A stretch of 41,438 nt of DNA from Alphaproteobacteria bacterium (GCA_031291395.1 JARLJD010000034.1:1-41438); one strand, 5' to 3'. Counted from the stretch's first letter, positions 1 through 7,052 are shown. The notes: generated by a model not told the origin, from the sequence alone. Program-made: numbers and translations.

Positions 1-60
1 CAGCCGTTTGAACGCTACGGGCCTCTTCGCCAACCGCTCCGTCTCGCTTTGCCTTTCCAT
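1..60 (-). CDS. 5' end of an unknown gene, runs off the window
   Basis: An ATG at 60 reading leftwards opens a frame that stays open to the window edge (20 codons, charged, rich in Arg/Lys/Glu). A strong purine-rich ribosome binding site (GGGAGGGG) lies about 3 bases upstream of the ATG. Nothing about the product can be said from 20 residues. It lies about 60 bases downstream of the truncated ATPase on the same strand and may belong to the same accessory segment. Confidence 0.35.
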   Translation of the reverse strand, partial: MERQSETERLAKRPVAFKRL

Positions 61-121
61 TGTCCCCTCCCGATTCGCCTAGGTGAGGACTCTCAGAATC
101 ACACTTTCCCTTAAAAAATTA

Positions 122-409
122 CTAATCGCGCAATGACTCTAATGACGATAATGCTGGGGTTTTCTCTCTGATTTCGTTAATAAACGCTTCGATTAAATGT
201 GTTTTCCCTACCCCCGGCCCGCCCGAAAGTACCCACAACGCGCCATCAGTGAAAGATGCCCGACCCGCAGCAAGGTTTTCTGCATTTTCAATTATGCTGC
301 CGGCCATAGCCCTAACTATTTCCAGAGCAGCCCGTTGCTCCGAAGTCTGGGGGTCGTAATTTGAAAATCTGGAATTTGGTCTAACTTCATTAATTATGTT
401 GTCGTCCAT
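122..409 (-). CDS. Truncated P-loop ATPase (AAA/DnaC-like fragment)
   Basis: The product is a 95-residue protein with a Walker A motif (GGPGVGKTH) about 25 residues before its stop. The N-terminal SEQRAAL stretch and the helix before the P-loop resemble helicase or AAA+ ATPases of mobile elements. No Walker B, sensor or arginine-finger region follows, because the frame stops at 122, so it cannot be a working ATPase alone. I place the start at the ATG at 409: GGAGA at 417-421 sits 7 bases upstream of it, but only about 1 base from the in-frame ATG at 415. The low-GC codon use and the neighbouring gene fragments suggest the remains of an integrated element. The exact family is unknown. Confidence 0.55.
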   Translation of the reverse strand: MDDNIINEVRPNSRFSNYDPQTSEQRAALEIVRAMAGSIIENAENLAAGRASFTDGALWVLSGGPGVGKTHLIEAFINEIREKTPALSSLESLRD

Positions 410-519
410 AATCATTTCTCCAACTTGTTATTATAACTTCGTGGCGGATCTTACCCGCAAAGGGGCGTGAATTCTATGAATTTAATACTTTCATTTGGCC
501 AATCGTGCAAGAATAACGG

Positions 520-646
520 TCAGACAGCCACCTCCCACAGCTTCATTCGTTTCAACCCCTTCAATAAATCCTGACGCAAATCGGCGAAGGCGTAGGTCAA
601 TGTTGCAACGCGAAAGACCAAAACATAATTATGTTCGGGCGACGCG
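520..646 (-). pseudogene. rnpA: Detached 3' end of a second, diverged rnpA
   Basis: Reading leftwards from about 646 to the TGA at 520-522 gives about 42 residues that align with the last 43 residues of the intact RNase P protein at 2027-2395. Both contain ASPEH-YVL, then DLRQDL-KGLKRMK and a final Trp. The copy has diverged in the middle (LTYAFADLR against PTGKYNDLR), so it is not a recent duplication. The rest of rnpA is missing. The homology ends abruptly where a yebC tail begins on the opposite strand, which marks a recombination scar. Confidence 0.75.
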
Positions 647-760
647 GCGCAGAGCTTGCTGAAGCTGGTCGACACGCTGGAGGATAACGACGACGTGCAG
701 AATGTGTTCGGGAATTACGACATTCCGGACGAGGAGTTGGAGAGGTTTGCGGCAAGCTAG
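642..760 (+). pseudogene. yebC: Detached 3' end of yebC
   Basis: The frame ending in TAG at 758-760 encodes about 39 residues typical of the C-terminus of YebC/PmpR-family proteins: [17 protein letters not shown] followed by a short acidic tail. The family is about 245 residues long, and nothing of the first 200 is present. It has no start codon or ribosome binding site of its own. It abuts, and overlaps by a few bases, the rnpA tail on the other strand. The stop lies 21 bases before the racemase ATG, so this tail supplies the upstream flank of that gene. Confidence 0.75.
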
Positions 761-781
761 AAATCCATAAAGGGAGACAGG

Positions 782-1477
782 ATGAAAACAGTCGGCATTA
801 TTGGTGGTTTGTCTCCCGAATCGACAGTCAAATACTATGAATGGTTGAATGAAGGCGTTCGTAAAAAACTGGGCGGTCATCATAGCGCCAAGTTGCTGTT
901 GTCCTCGGTCGATTTTGGGCAGTTTATCGCCCTAAAGGAGCTTGGCGATTGGGATACCCAAGGAAGGCTTCTGGCGCAAGAAGCGGTTGCGTTGGAGCGT
1001 GCGGGTGCGAACTTTATTGTGTTGGCAACCAACACCATGCATATGGTAGCCCCGCAGATTGAAGCGGCGATTAAAATTCCGTTCCTTCATCTGGCGGACG
1101 CGACGTCCAACCGCATTCTCGAATCCAGCACACGTAACGTGGGTTTGCTCGGCACTCGCTATACGATGGAAATGGATTTTTATAAGGCCAGATTGACGGC
1201 CAAAGGCCTCACGCCCATCATTCCGGATGAAGCTCAGCGCAAACGGGTCAACGACATTATTTACGATGAACTGTGCCACGGTCGAATCTTGCCGGAGTCA
1301 CGGAAGATATACCGAGATGTCATTGCCTCTTTAGTGTCACGCGGGGCGCAGGGCGTCATCATGGGCTGTACGGAAATCACGATGCTCATCGACCAGAGCG
1401 ACTCGCCGGTTCCGCTTTTCGACACGACAAAAATTCATGTCGAAGAAGCCTTGAAAGCGATGTTTGCGGAACCGTAA
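782..1477 (+). CDS. Aspartate/glutamate racemase family protein (YgeA-like)
   Basis: This 231-residue protein belongs to the PLP-independent Asp/Glu racemase superfamily and probably interconverts L- and D-acidic amino acids in the cytosol. It matches E. coli YgeA closely in pattern: an N-terminal GIIGGLSPEST loop, LGTRYTM in the middle and GCTEI near the end. YgeA is described as atypical because Thr rather than Cys is one of the two catalytic residues. Here Thr83 (in TNTMH) and Cys196 (in GCTEI) fall at those positions, so activity is plausible. The start is supported by GGGAG about 6 bases upstream. It is convergent with the next gene, only 2 bases away. Confidence 0.88.
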   Translation: MKTVGIIGGLSPESTVKYYEWLNEGVRKKLGGHHSAKLLLSSVDFGQFIALKELGDWDTQGRLLAQEAVALERAGANFIVLATNTMHMVAPQIEAAIKIPFLHLADATSNRILESSTRNVGLLGTRYTMEMDFYKARLTAKGLTPIIPDEAQRKRVNDIIYDELCHGRILPESRKIYRDVIASLVSRGAQGVIMGCTEITMLIDQSDSPVPLFDTTKIHVEEALKAMFAEP

Positions 1478-1479
1478 GC

Positions 1480-2040
1480 CTATGCGCTTGGCGCATCCCC
1501 TGCGGGATGCGTTGCACATTCGGGGCGGGGCGGCAACGGCTCAAGGTCTTGATCCAGATCGTTGAGCCTGATTGCCTTTTCCATTGTCCTTCGATTTGAT
1601 TTGGCAATTTTCCAGACCTTTGCGGGATCGATCTGCGCCGCTTTTGCCCCACCAGCGCGCGCGATGTTAAAGATCAGTAATCCTATGGAACTGCCAAAGA
1701 TTTCTTCGGCAGCGCATTTGGTCAGGTATAATTGCGCCGCGACACGGCCTCCGAATTTGTCGACCGCCTCTACGCGTTTCGGGTCAATACCGAGAATGCG
1801 GAGATCGCCAACCAGAAAGTTCATATTTCTGAGATCCTCCATCTCGGGCGTATTGTCCCCACCATTTTGCGCCTTGATTTCAGCAGCGTGAAGCAATCGC
1901 GCTGCGACTTCCGACCAATCTTGATCTTGAAGGCAATCAAGGAATTTTCCAAACTGCTGGGCAGTAAAGCTTGGCGTTTCTTCTCTGCCCAGATTGTTTG
2001 CGATTTTCCCGTAATCAATTTTCATTTCAGGGGCAGGCAT
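1480..2040 (-). CDS. Hypothetical protein downstream of rnpA
   Basis: I do not recognise this 186-residue soluble protein. It has no signal peptide or membrane segment and looks helical, with a charged N-terminal half, a small hydrophobic patch (GLLIFNIARAGG) and a proline-rich acidic C-terminus. The ATG at 2040 overlaps the end of rnpA by 14 bases and has GGAGGG 3 bases upstream, inside the rnpA coding sequence, so translation is probably coupled to rnpA. In most bacteria yidD or yidC follows rnpA, so this is an unusual neighbour. Confidence 0.7.
   Translation of the reverse strand: MPAPEMKIDYGKIANNLGREETPSFTAQQFGKFLDCLQDQDWSEVAARLLHAAEIKAQNGGDNTPEMEDLRNMNFLVGDLRILGIDPKRVEAVDKFGGRVAAQLYLTKCAAEEIFGSSIGLLIFNIARAGGAKAAQIDPAKVWKIAKSNRRTMEKAIRLNDLDQDLEPLPPRPECATHPAGDAPSA
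1492..1511. terminator. Hairpin between convergent genes
   Basis: A perfect 8-bp inverted repeat (CGCATCCC / GGGATGCG) with a 4-base loop lies just after the racemase stop, inside the last codons of the convergent gene. It has no clear T-run, so it may be a weak or Rho-assisted terminator for either strand. Confidence 0.45.
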
Positions 2041-2395
2041 CTTCCCTCCACACCTTCATTCGCTTCAACCCCTTCACTAAATCCTGCCTTAAATCATTAT
2101 ATTTACCAGTCGGCGTTGTTGCGCGGGCGATCAGGACGTAGTCGTGTTCGGGGGATGCGTGGGGCAGGATTTCGGCTGCCAGAGCGCGCAGGCGGCGGCG
2201 GGCGCGGTTGCGGGTGACGGCGTTGCCGATTTTGCGGCTGGCGGTCAGGCCGTAAAAAACGGCAGGGGTTGCGGGGTGCGCCGTGCCGATTTGCAGGATA
2301 AAGCCGGGCGCGACCCACCTTTTGCCGCTTGCGGCTATGGCAAGAAAAGCGGCGCGTTTGCGTAAGATTTCAAGTTTGCGGCCGACCGCAGGCAA
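2027..2395 (-). CDS. rnpA: Ribonuclease P protein component
   Basis: This is the protein subunit of RNase P, which helps the catalytic RNA mature the 5' ends of tRNAs. The family signature, a basic RNR helix (KIGNAVTRNRARRRLR), is intact. It is preceded by the hydrophobic strand around GRKLEILRKRAAFLAI and followed by the usual DLRQDL-KGLKRM C-terminal helix. An open frame extends to an ATG at 2455, but that would overlap most of rpmH. I prefer the TTG at 2395, just after the rpmH stop, which gives the normal length of 122 residues. It is co-transcribed with rpmH. A diverged copy of its 3' end lies at 520-646. Confidence 0.92.
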   Translation of the reverse strand: MPAVGRKLEILRKRAAFLAIAASGKRWVAPGFILQIGTAHPATPAVFYGLTASRKIGNAVTRNRARRRLRALAAEILPHASPEHDYVLIARATTPTGKYNDLRQDLVKGLKRMKVWREDACP

Positions 2396-2396
2396 A

Positions 2397-2531
2397 TCAG
2401 GCCGACAGCTTCTTGCGGCCTTGCGCACGGCGACGCGCCAGAACCTTGCGGCCATTGGCCGTGGCCATGCGGGCGCGGAAACCGTGACGGCGCTTGCGCA
2501 CCAGCTTGCTGGGTTGATATGTACGTTTCAT
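2397..2531 (-). CDS. rpmH: 50S ribosomal protein L34
   Basis: This short gene encodes 44 residues starting [10 protein letters not shown], with the conserved [11 protein letters not shown] core and an Arg/Lys-rich tail ending in KLSA. These are the hallmarks of bL34, a component of the large ribosomal subunit. The length matches the family exactly. GAGGAATGAGCA just upstream of the ATG at 2531 supplies the ribosome binding site. It heads the rpmH-rnpA operon and has a near-consensus promoter about 30 bases upstream. Confidence 0.97.
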   Translation of the reverse strand: MKRTYQPSKLVRKRRHGFRARMATANGRKVLARRRAQGRKKLSA

Positions 2532-2556
2532 TGCTCATTCCTCTGAAAGAGGGGGC

Positions 2557-2585
2557 TTTATAAGGGGTCGGGGCGACAGAGTCAA
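2557..2585 (-). promoter_or_regulatory. Sigma-70 type promoter of rpmH-rnpA
   Basis: On the minus strand a -35 box TTGACT (2580-2585) and a -10 box TATAAA (2557-2562) are separated by exactly 17 bases and point into rpmH. Both boxes match the consensus at 5 of 6 positions. This is the best promoter seen in the window, as expected for a ribosomal protein gene. Confidence 0.75.
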
Positions 2586-2674
2586 TTTGTTTGCGCGGGG
2601 TGGTAAAATTAACCTAACGCGTGAAGGAAACGGGGTGGCTCCGACGACTTGGGGGGTTTCTTGCGAGTCGCAAC

Positions 2675-3394
2675 TTAGCGACGACGGACGCCGCCGGTTA
2701 ATTCCAGCATGAACTGGAAGGCGTTGATGAAGTTCAGGTAAAGCCGCAGAGCGCCGAAGACGGCGAGTTTGTCGTTCGCCTCGTCGCCATAGGAGGAAGC
2801 GTAGGTCTGCTTGATGTTCTGAACGTCCCATGCGGTCAGGCCGGTGAAAATCGCCACGCCCGCCACGGACACCACCCATTGCAGCAGCCCCGACATCAGG
2901 AAAATGTTGACGACGGAGGCGATGATCAAACCGACGATGCCCATCATCAAAAACGCGCCCATGCCGGTCAAATCGCGCTTGGTCGTATAGCCCCACAGGC
3001 TCATCGCGCCGAAGGTCGCCGAGGTGACAAGGAAGGCGCGGGCGATGCTGGCATCGGTAAAGGTCAGAAAAATCGCGCCCATCGACAGGCCCATCGCGCC
3101 GCAGAACAGCCAGAACAGGCTCTTAAGTCCGGGTGCGCTCATCGCGTTCATGCGAACCTGCATGACGATGACGAAGACCAGCGGCGCCAGCGCCACGACC
3201 CAGCGCAAAGGCGAGCCGAAAAGGATCGGCGCCAAAGCCGTATGCGCGACGATCCACGCCAAAACACCGGTCAGCGCAAGCCCCCCGCTCATATAGCCAA
3301 AGACGCGCTGCATATGCGCGCGCAATCCGGCGTCGAACGTAACGCGATCAAGACCGGCGACGGTGGAGGAGGAGCGGAAGAAAGGATCGGTCAT
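2675..3394 (-). CDS. Bax inhibitor-1 (YccA/YbhL) family membrane protein
   Basis: This 239-residue integral membrane protein has about seven hydrophobic segments. An N-terminal stretch carries FDAGLRAHMQRVF and FGYMSGGLALTG, a middle part GAIFLTFTDASIARAF, and a C-terminal part TAWDVQNIKQTY followed by a last segment with LRLYLNFINAFQFML. These are typical of bacterial BI-1/TMBIM proteins, inner-membrane proteins linked to protease control or calcium leak. The open frame extends further upstream, but the ATG at 3394 has GAGG 7 bases before it and begins the conserved part. It is transcribed alone. Confidence 0.9.
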   Translation of the reverse strand: MTDPFFRSSSTVAGLDRVTFDAGLRAHMQRVFGYMSGGLALTGVLAWIVAHTALAPILFGSPLRWVVALAPLVFVIVMQVRMNAMSAPGLKSLFWLFCGAMGLSMGAIFLTFTDASIARAFLVTSATFGAMSLWGYTTKRDLTGMGAFLMMGIVGLIIASVVNIFLMSGLLQWVVSVAGVAIFTGLTAWDVQNIKQTYASSYGDEANDKLAVFGALRLYLNFINAFQFMLELTGGVRRR

Positions 3395-3472
3395 GGAACA
3401 GCCTCGCGCCTTGGATTGACAAATCCGCGCACAGCGCCCGAACGGGGGAAGCGGCGCGGTCACAGGGGTAAT

Positions 3473-3553
3473 ATGTACCCTGTTCCGCGCGATTTCAACT
3501 ACAAAGCTGAAAAAGCGGCGGAATCAAGGGATTGGCCTATGCACGGCGGGTAA
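3473..3553 (+). CDS. Possible 26-residue small protein
   Basis: An ATG at 3473 is preceded by AGGGG at 5-6 bases and opens a 26-codon frame ending in TAA at 3553. The product is hydrophilic with mixed charge and has no recognised motif. It lies in the 182-base gap between the divergent Bax-inhibitor gene and the convergent BrnA-like gene. The good ribosome binding site is the only positive evidence, so chance is quite possible. Confidence 0.25.
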   Translation: MYPVPRDFNYKAEKAAESRDWPMHGG

Positions 3554-3576
3554 AAGTTTCAGACAGAGCGCGGATT

Positions 3577-3786
3577 TTATTCCACCATTTCGACAAATGC
3601 GCTTAAAGCGCGGTCGATGCGTGTTTGCCAGCCTCGGCCTTTGGATTTGAAAAACTCAATAACGTGCGGCGAAAGGCGAAGGGTGACAAGACGTTCAACT
3701 TCTTTGCGTTTGCGTTGCGCGGGTTTTTTTATGGGTGCTTTCCGTTGATTTATGGCGGAGCGCGACTTAGCCCTTCTGCGCCCCAA
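3577..3786 (-). CDS. Orphan BrnA-like antitoxin
   Basis: This 69-residue basic protein has a disordered Arg/Lys-rich N-terminus and a C-terminal part (VTLRLSPHVIEFFKSKGRGWQTRIDRAL) typical of the BrnA antitoxin family (PF14384). Those proteins bind DNA as dimers and neutralise the BrnT ribonuclease. No BrnT toxin gene lies next to it; the upstream gene, which it overlaps by 20 bases, is a GloB-like hydrolase. It is therefore either a solitary regulator or the remnant of a toxin-antitoxin pair. The N-terminal start is uncertain because of the overlap. Confidence 0.75.
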   Translation of the reverse strand: MGRRRAKSRSAINQRKAPIKKPAQRKRKEVERLVTLRLSPHVIEFFKSKGRGWQTRIDRALSAFVEMVE

Positions 3787-4561
3787 ACCTGTCTTTAGCC
3801 GAGCAAAGCGTGGCGAAGACGGCGGCGGGGTCGGCGTCTTCGACGGTTAGGCCGTCTTTGGCCAAGGCTTTGCGCAAATCGGGTTGGTCGGCGCGCAGGA
3901 AGGGATTGGCCTGTTTTTCTGCGCCCAGCAGGAAGGGAACGGTCGGCTTGCCGGCCTTGCGCAAGGCGGTGATTTGGGCGGCGCGGACTTTCAAAGCTTC
4001 GTTGTTTTTGTCGAGCGCTTGCGCGAATCCGACGTTGGCCTCACCGTGTTCATGCGCGCAGAAAACCTGCGTATCGTCGGGCAGGGCGCGCAATACCTTC
4101 ATCTGTTCCCACATGTCAACGGCGTTTCCCTCGACCAAACGTCCGCAGCCCAGCGAGGGGAGGGCGTCGCCGCAAAAAAGAGCCTTTAGTGTTGGGAAAT
4201 AATAAGAGACATGGCCATCGGTATGGCCTGAAACTGCCAGAACATCGCCGCGCAGGGTCGAAAAAGAAACGACGTCACCATGCGCGACCGCGCGCGACAG
4301 GCCGGGAACGGAGATTTGCTCTACGGCGGGGCCGATGATCGGCGCGCCAAATTCCAGCTGCAGCTTGTCATTGCCGCTGTCCGAATCGTGGTGATGCGTG
4401 TTGAGAATCAATGCCAAATACAAATCGCGCTGTTTCAGCGCGCGCAAAACGGCCTCTCCGTCGCCCGGATCGACGGCCATGGCAAGCCCCAGATCCCGAT
4501 CGCTGACCAGAAAGGTATAGGTGTTCGCAAAAGCGGACAGAAGGTCGATGGAAAAAGACAT
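3767..4561 (-). CDS. gloB: Hydroxyacylglutathione hydrolase-like metallo-beta-lactamase fold protein
   Basis: This 264-residue protein has the glyoxalase II layout. Glyoxalase II hydrolyses S-lactoylglutathione to lactate and glutathione, the second step of methylglyoxal detoxification. Visible landmarks are the N-terminal metal loop (NTHHH at 54-58), SGHTDGHVSYYF, LFCGDALPSLGCGRLVEGN and VFCAHEHGEAN, followed by the C-terminal helical domain with the PFLRA substrate segment. The first metal motif is abnormal. The canonical THxHxDH reads THHHDSD, so the Asp and second-site His positions are Ser60 and Asp61. The other ligands are present. Activity or metal use may be changed. It is divergent from the neighbouring methyltransferase gene. 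Confidence 0.85.
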   Translation of the reverse strand: MSFSIDLLSAFANTYTFLVSDRDLGLAMAVDPGDGEAVLRALKQRDLYLALILNTHHHDSDSGNDKLQLEFGAPIIGPAVEQISVPGLSRAVAHGDVVSFSTLRGDVLAVSGHTDGHVSYYFPTLKALFCGDALPSLGCGRLVEGNAVDMWEQMKVLRALPDDTQVFCAHEHGEANVGFAQALDKNNEALKVRAAQITALRKAGKPTVPFLLGAEKQANPFLRADQPDLRKALAKDGLTVEDADPAAVFATLCSAKDRFGAQKG

Positions 4562-4621
4562 GAGGCGCAGTGTGGCCGATTTGTGCTAAAAGACTGTTAA
4601 CGCCAACCAACTTTTTACGCC

Positions 4622-5353
4622 ATGTTCGCCGATATTCTGTCTTTGCAGAATTTTTACCAAACGCCGCTTGGCGACAGGGCGCAGCGGCTTTTGCGCGCGC
4701 GGGTTGCGGAAATGTGGCCAAACCTGCGCCATACGGATGTTTTGGCGCTGGGCTACGGCACGCCGCTGCTTCCGGCGCTGGTCTGTCAGGCGCGCGCCGT
4801 TTATGCCTTTATGCCTGCGGAACAGGGGGTTTCGCCTTGGCCTTTGGATGCGCCGAATCTTTGCTGTCTGGTCGATCTCGATGCGCTGCCCCTTCCTGAT
4901 AACTGCCTAGATCGCGTTGTTTTGTTGCATGCGCTGGAAGGGGCGGCGGATCCGGACGGCCTGTTGCGCGAGGTTTGGCGCGTGATGAAAAGCGGCGGGA
5001 GGCTTTTAGCGATCATTCCCAACCGCAGGGGGTTGTGGGCACAAAGCGATTTGACGCCCTTTGGCAATGGGCAGCCTTATTCCGCAGGGCAAATCAAGCG
5101 GGTGTTGCAAAATCAGGGGTTTTGCGTCGAACGGCTTGGCCATGCTCTTTATGCGCCGCCTTGGATGCGGAGGGCGGGTTCGCTTTTGGGCGACAAGATC
5201 GAAAAATACGCCGCGCGGCTGTTTCCCGGCTTTGGCGGCGCGGTGATTGTGGAGGCCAGTAAGCAGCTTTACGCTCCCACCCCCGTCAAATCGCGCGCGC
5301 GGCGGCTGGTTTTGCCGCTGCCGTTTCCGGCAGCGCGGCCTTTGCCAACGTGA
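4622..5353 (+). CDS. Class I SAM-dependent methyltransferase
   Basis: This 243-residue protein has a Rossmann-type methyltransferase core. Motif I is degenerate (VLALGYGTPLLPAL, residues about 40-53). An acidic segment follows (LVDLDALPLPDNCLDRVVLLHALE), then LREVWRVMKSGGRLLAIIPNRRGLW, which matches the post-I and motif II/III pattern of methyltransferase type 11 proteins. The C-terminal 30 residues are Pro/Arg-rich. The substrate is unknown. The gene is divergent from gloB, 60 bases away; I recall that pairing from other Rhodospirillales-like genomes. There is no clear Shine-Dalgarno before the ATG at 4622. Confidence 0.82.
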   Translation: MFADILSLQNFYQTPLGDRAQRLLRARVAEMWPNLRHTDVLALGYGTPLLPALVCQARAVYAFMPAEQGVSPWPLDAPNLCCLVDLDALPLPDNCLDRVVLLHALEGAADPDGLLREVWRVMKSGGRLLAIIPNRRGLWAQSDLTPFGNGQPYSAGQIKRVLQNQGFCVERLGHALYAPPWMRRAGSLLGDKIEKYAARLFPGFGGAVIVEASKQLYAPTPVKSRARRLVLPLPFPAARPLPT

Positions 5354-5479
5354 GGCGGGGGGCTTGCCAGACATCTTTCTCCGATAAAACTTGGACTTTT
5401 ACGCGAATTGGGCTTATTCTCGGCGGCTAATACTGCGTTAAATTGAAAATCCGAAAAAGCAAGAAAGCAACCCAATGGG

Positions 5480-5554
5480 ATTCCGGATAAATTTTGCGCC
5501 TCAACGGCCAGTTTTTACGCCCAAAATTGGTTGAGGCGCAAAATTTTCCGGAAT
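5480..5554. repeat. 75-base inverted repeat element
   Basis: Arms of about 25 bases (5480-5505 and 5530-5554) are near-perfect inverted copies apart from a 1-base bulge. The outer ends are ATTCCGGA and TCCGGAAT, and the inner ends are GCCTCAAC and GTTGAGGC. The pairing extends weakly into the loop (CCAGTTTT with AAAATTGG). There is no T-run typical of a terminator. It sits between the methyltransferase and chorismate mutase genes and looks like a REP or MITE-type palindrome; a second copy was not noticed in this window. Confidence 0.7.
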
Positions 5555-5615
5555 GACGCTCTCTTTTTTCGGGCTTTCAAGCGAACTGACCATAATAGAC
5601 ATTCATAGGCTTTCC

Positions 5616-6512
5616 ATGTCGCTTAAGACCGCTGCTGTTAATCCGGATAAACAGGCTTTGGCCGATTTACGCGCTCAGATTGATCGGATCGATTCCGTTC
5701 TGCATGATTTGTTGCGCGAACGCGCCGAGGTGATTGATCATGTGCGCAAGCTTAAGGGCAAGCAGCACATTTACATCCGTCCCGGGCGCGAGGCGCAGAT
5801 GCTGCGTAACCTTATGGCGCGGCCTCAGGGCAAGCTGCCGGAAGGCTTGATCGTGCGCTTGTGGCGCGAAATGGTTTCGGCTTTTACTTTGACCGAAGGC
5901 GCGTTCAAAGTCGCGGTGACGGTCGCGCCCAAAGGCCCCGATTTATGGGACATCGCTCGCGATTTTTACGGCTCCTTCACGCCGCTTTTGGAAGCGCAGT
6001 CGGCGGAAGCAGCGATCGCTGCCGTGCAGGCGGAAAAAGCCACGCTTGCCGTCGTGCCGTTTCCGCAGGCGGGAGACAAAACTCCGTGGTGGCCGCTTTT
6101 GGCCAGCGACAAAAAGAACGTGTTGACGGTGTTCTCCATTTTGCCTTTCGAGACGCTTAAGGCCGGGCGCACGAACGCGCGCAACGCCTCGCAAAACGCT
6201 TTGGTTATCGGCAAGCTTTATCCCGAGCTGACGGGCGACGATCATAGTTTCATCGCGATGCAATGCGTGCATGTGCCCGAAAGCGAAATGAAGCGCCTGA
6301 TCGGCAAGGCCGGATATAAAATGCGGCAATTACAAGTCCAGACCATTGGACGCGGCGGGTCTGCCCCGACGCTTTATCTGGCCGAAACCGAAGGCTTTGT
6401 CGGCCGCAACGATACCCGCTTGTCGCGTCTACGCGCGATGCTCGGCAGCCGCTTGCAACATCTCGCGCCTCTGGGCGGGTACGCCGTGCCGTTGAAGTCC
6501 GGACGGAGATAG
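5616..6512 (+). CDS. Chorismate mutase with a prephenate dehydratase-like C-terminal region
   Basis: The first 90 residues form an AroQ-type chorismate mutase domain: LADLRAQIDRIDSVLHDLLRERAEVI, the Lys in VRKLKGK, and RPGREAQMLRNLM. It converts chorismate to prephenate in Phe/Tyr synthesis. The following about 200 residues resemble the periplasmic-binding-type fold and regulatory tail of P-proteins but lack an evident TRF catalytic motif, so they may be regulatory only. The frame is open from 5553, but the first 21 codons run out of the 5480-5554 palindrome. The ATG at 5616 begins the conserved region and gives 298 residues. The neighbouring 2H gene starts 5 bases after the stop. Confidence 0.82.
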   Translation: MSLKTAAVNPDKQALADLRAQIDRIDSVLHDLLRERAEVIDHVRKLKGKQHIYIRPGREAQMLRNLMARPQGKLPEGLIVRLWREMVSAFTLTEGAFKVAVTVAPKGPDLWDIARDFYGSFTPLLEAQSAEAAIAAVQAEKATLAVVPFPQAGDKTPWWPLLASDKKNVLTVFSILPFETLKAGRTNARNASQNALVIGKLYPELTGDDHSFIAMQCVHVPESEMKRLIGKAGYKMRQLQVQTIGRGGSAPTLYLAETEGFVGRNDTRLSRLRAMLGSRLQHLAPLGGYAVPLKSGRR

Positions 6513-6517
6513 GCTTT

Positions 6518-7042
6518 ATGCAGCGGTTCAACCTCGCGCTTCTTCCCGTCGATGAAAGTCTGCAACCATTGTTTCGGGAAATCGCCCAACGTTATTTCAA
6601 ACATTGTCAGGACGGCTATATTCTGGCTGACGGTGCCTTGGCGCATGTGACGTTGTGCCAATTTTATGCGGAGAGCGCGCGGGTGGCGCGTGACGTTTTT
6701 ATCGGCTTCTCCGGCAAGAAAAACAAAGAGTTACTCGTTCAAGATTTCGATGTTCGCGTGGGCGAAGGAAAACACCGTGGTTTTTTATGGGCAGCCTATC
6801 TTGTGGAAAAAAAGGCCTCTTTGCTCTCGATGCAGAGCGACTGTTTTGCCCATCTTGCCGCCAACGGGATCGAATCGCTTGTGGCCGTTGAAGGCTATTT
6901 GCCGCATATTACTTTGGCGCGAATAAAGCCTGAGCCGGAAAATGCATTTCGCGTGGAAAACGCGCCCGGCAAACAGCCAATAGCGTTCAGGCCGACCGTT
7001 GGCCTTTCGACCGAAAACGGTTTGTTCGTTCGGGAATTATAG
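6518..7042 (+). CDS. 2H phosphoesterase superfamily protein (2'-5' RNA ligase-like)
   Basis: This 174-residue protein has the two spaced HxT motifs that define 2H phosphoesterases, AHVTLCQF near residue 43 and PHITLARI near residue 130. Relatives include bacterial 2'-5' RNA ligase/cyclic phosphodiesterase (ThpR) and tRNA-splicing phosphodiesterases. The substrate cannot be told from sequence. It starts 5 bases after the chorismate mutase stop, with AGG before the ATG, so the two probably share a transcript. It ends at a strong hairpin. Confidence 0.75.
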   Translation: MQRFNLALLPVDESLQPLFREIAQRYFKHCQDGYILADGALAHVTLCQFYAESARVARDVFIGFSGKKNKELLVQDFDVRVGEGKHRGFLWAAYLVEKKASLLSMQSDCFAHLAANGIESLVAVEGYLPHITLARIKPEPENAFRVENAPGKQPIAFRPTVGLSTENGLFVREL

Positions 7043-7052
7043 TAACGACAGG

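Noticed and set aside
2879-3553. Long open frame antisense to the Bax-inhibitor gene
   Set aside because: The product is a His/Arg/Gln-rich shadow. Only its last 26 codons, with a ribosome binding site of their own, were kept as a weak candidate.
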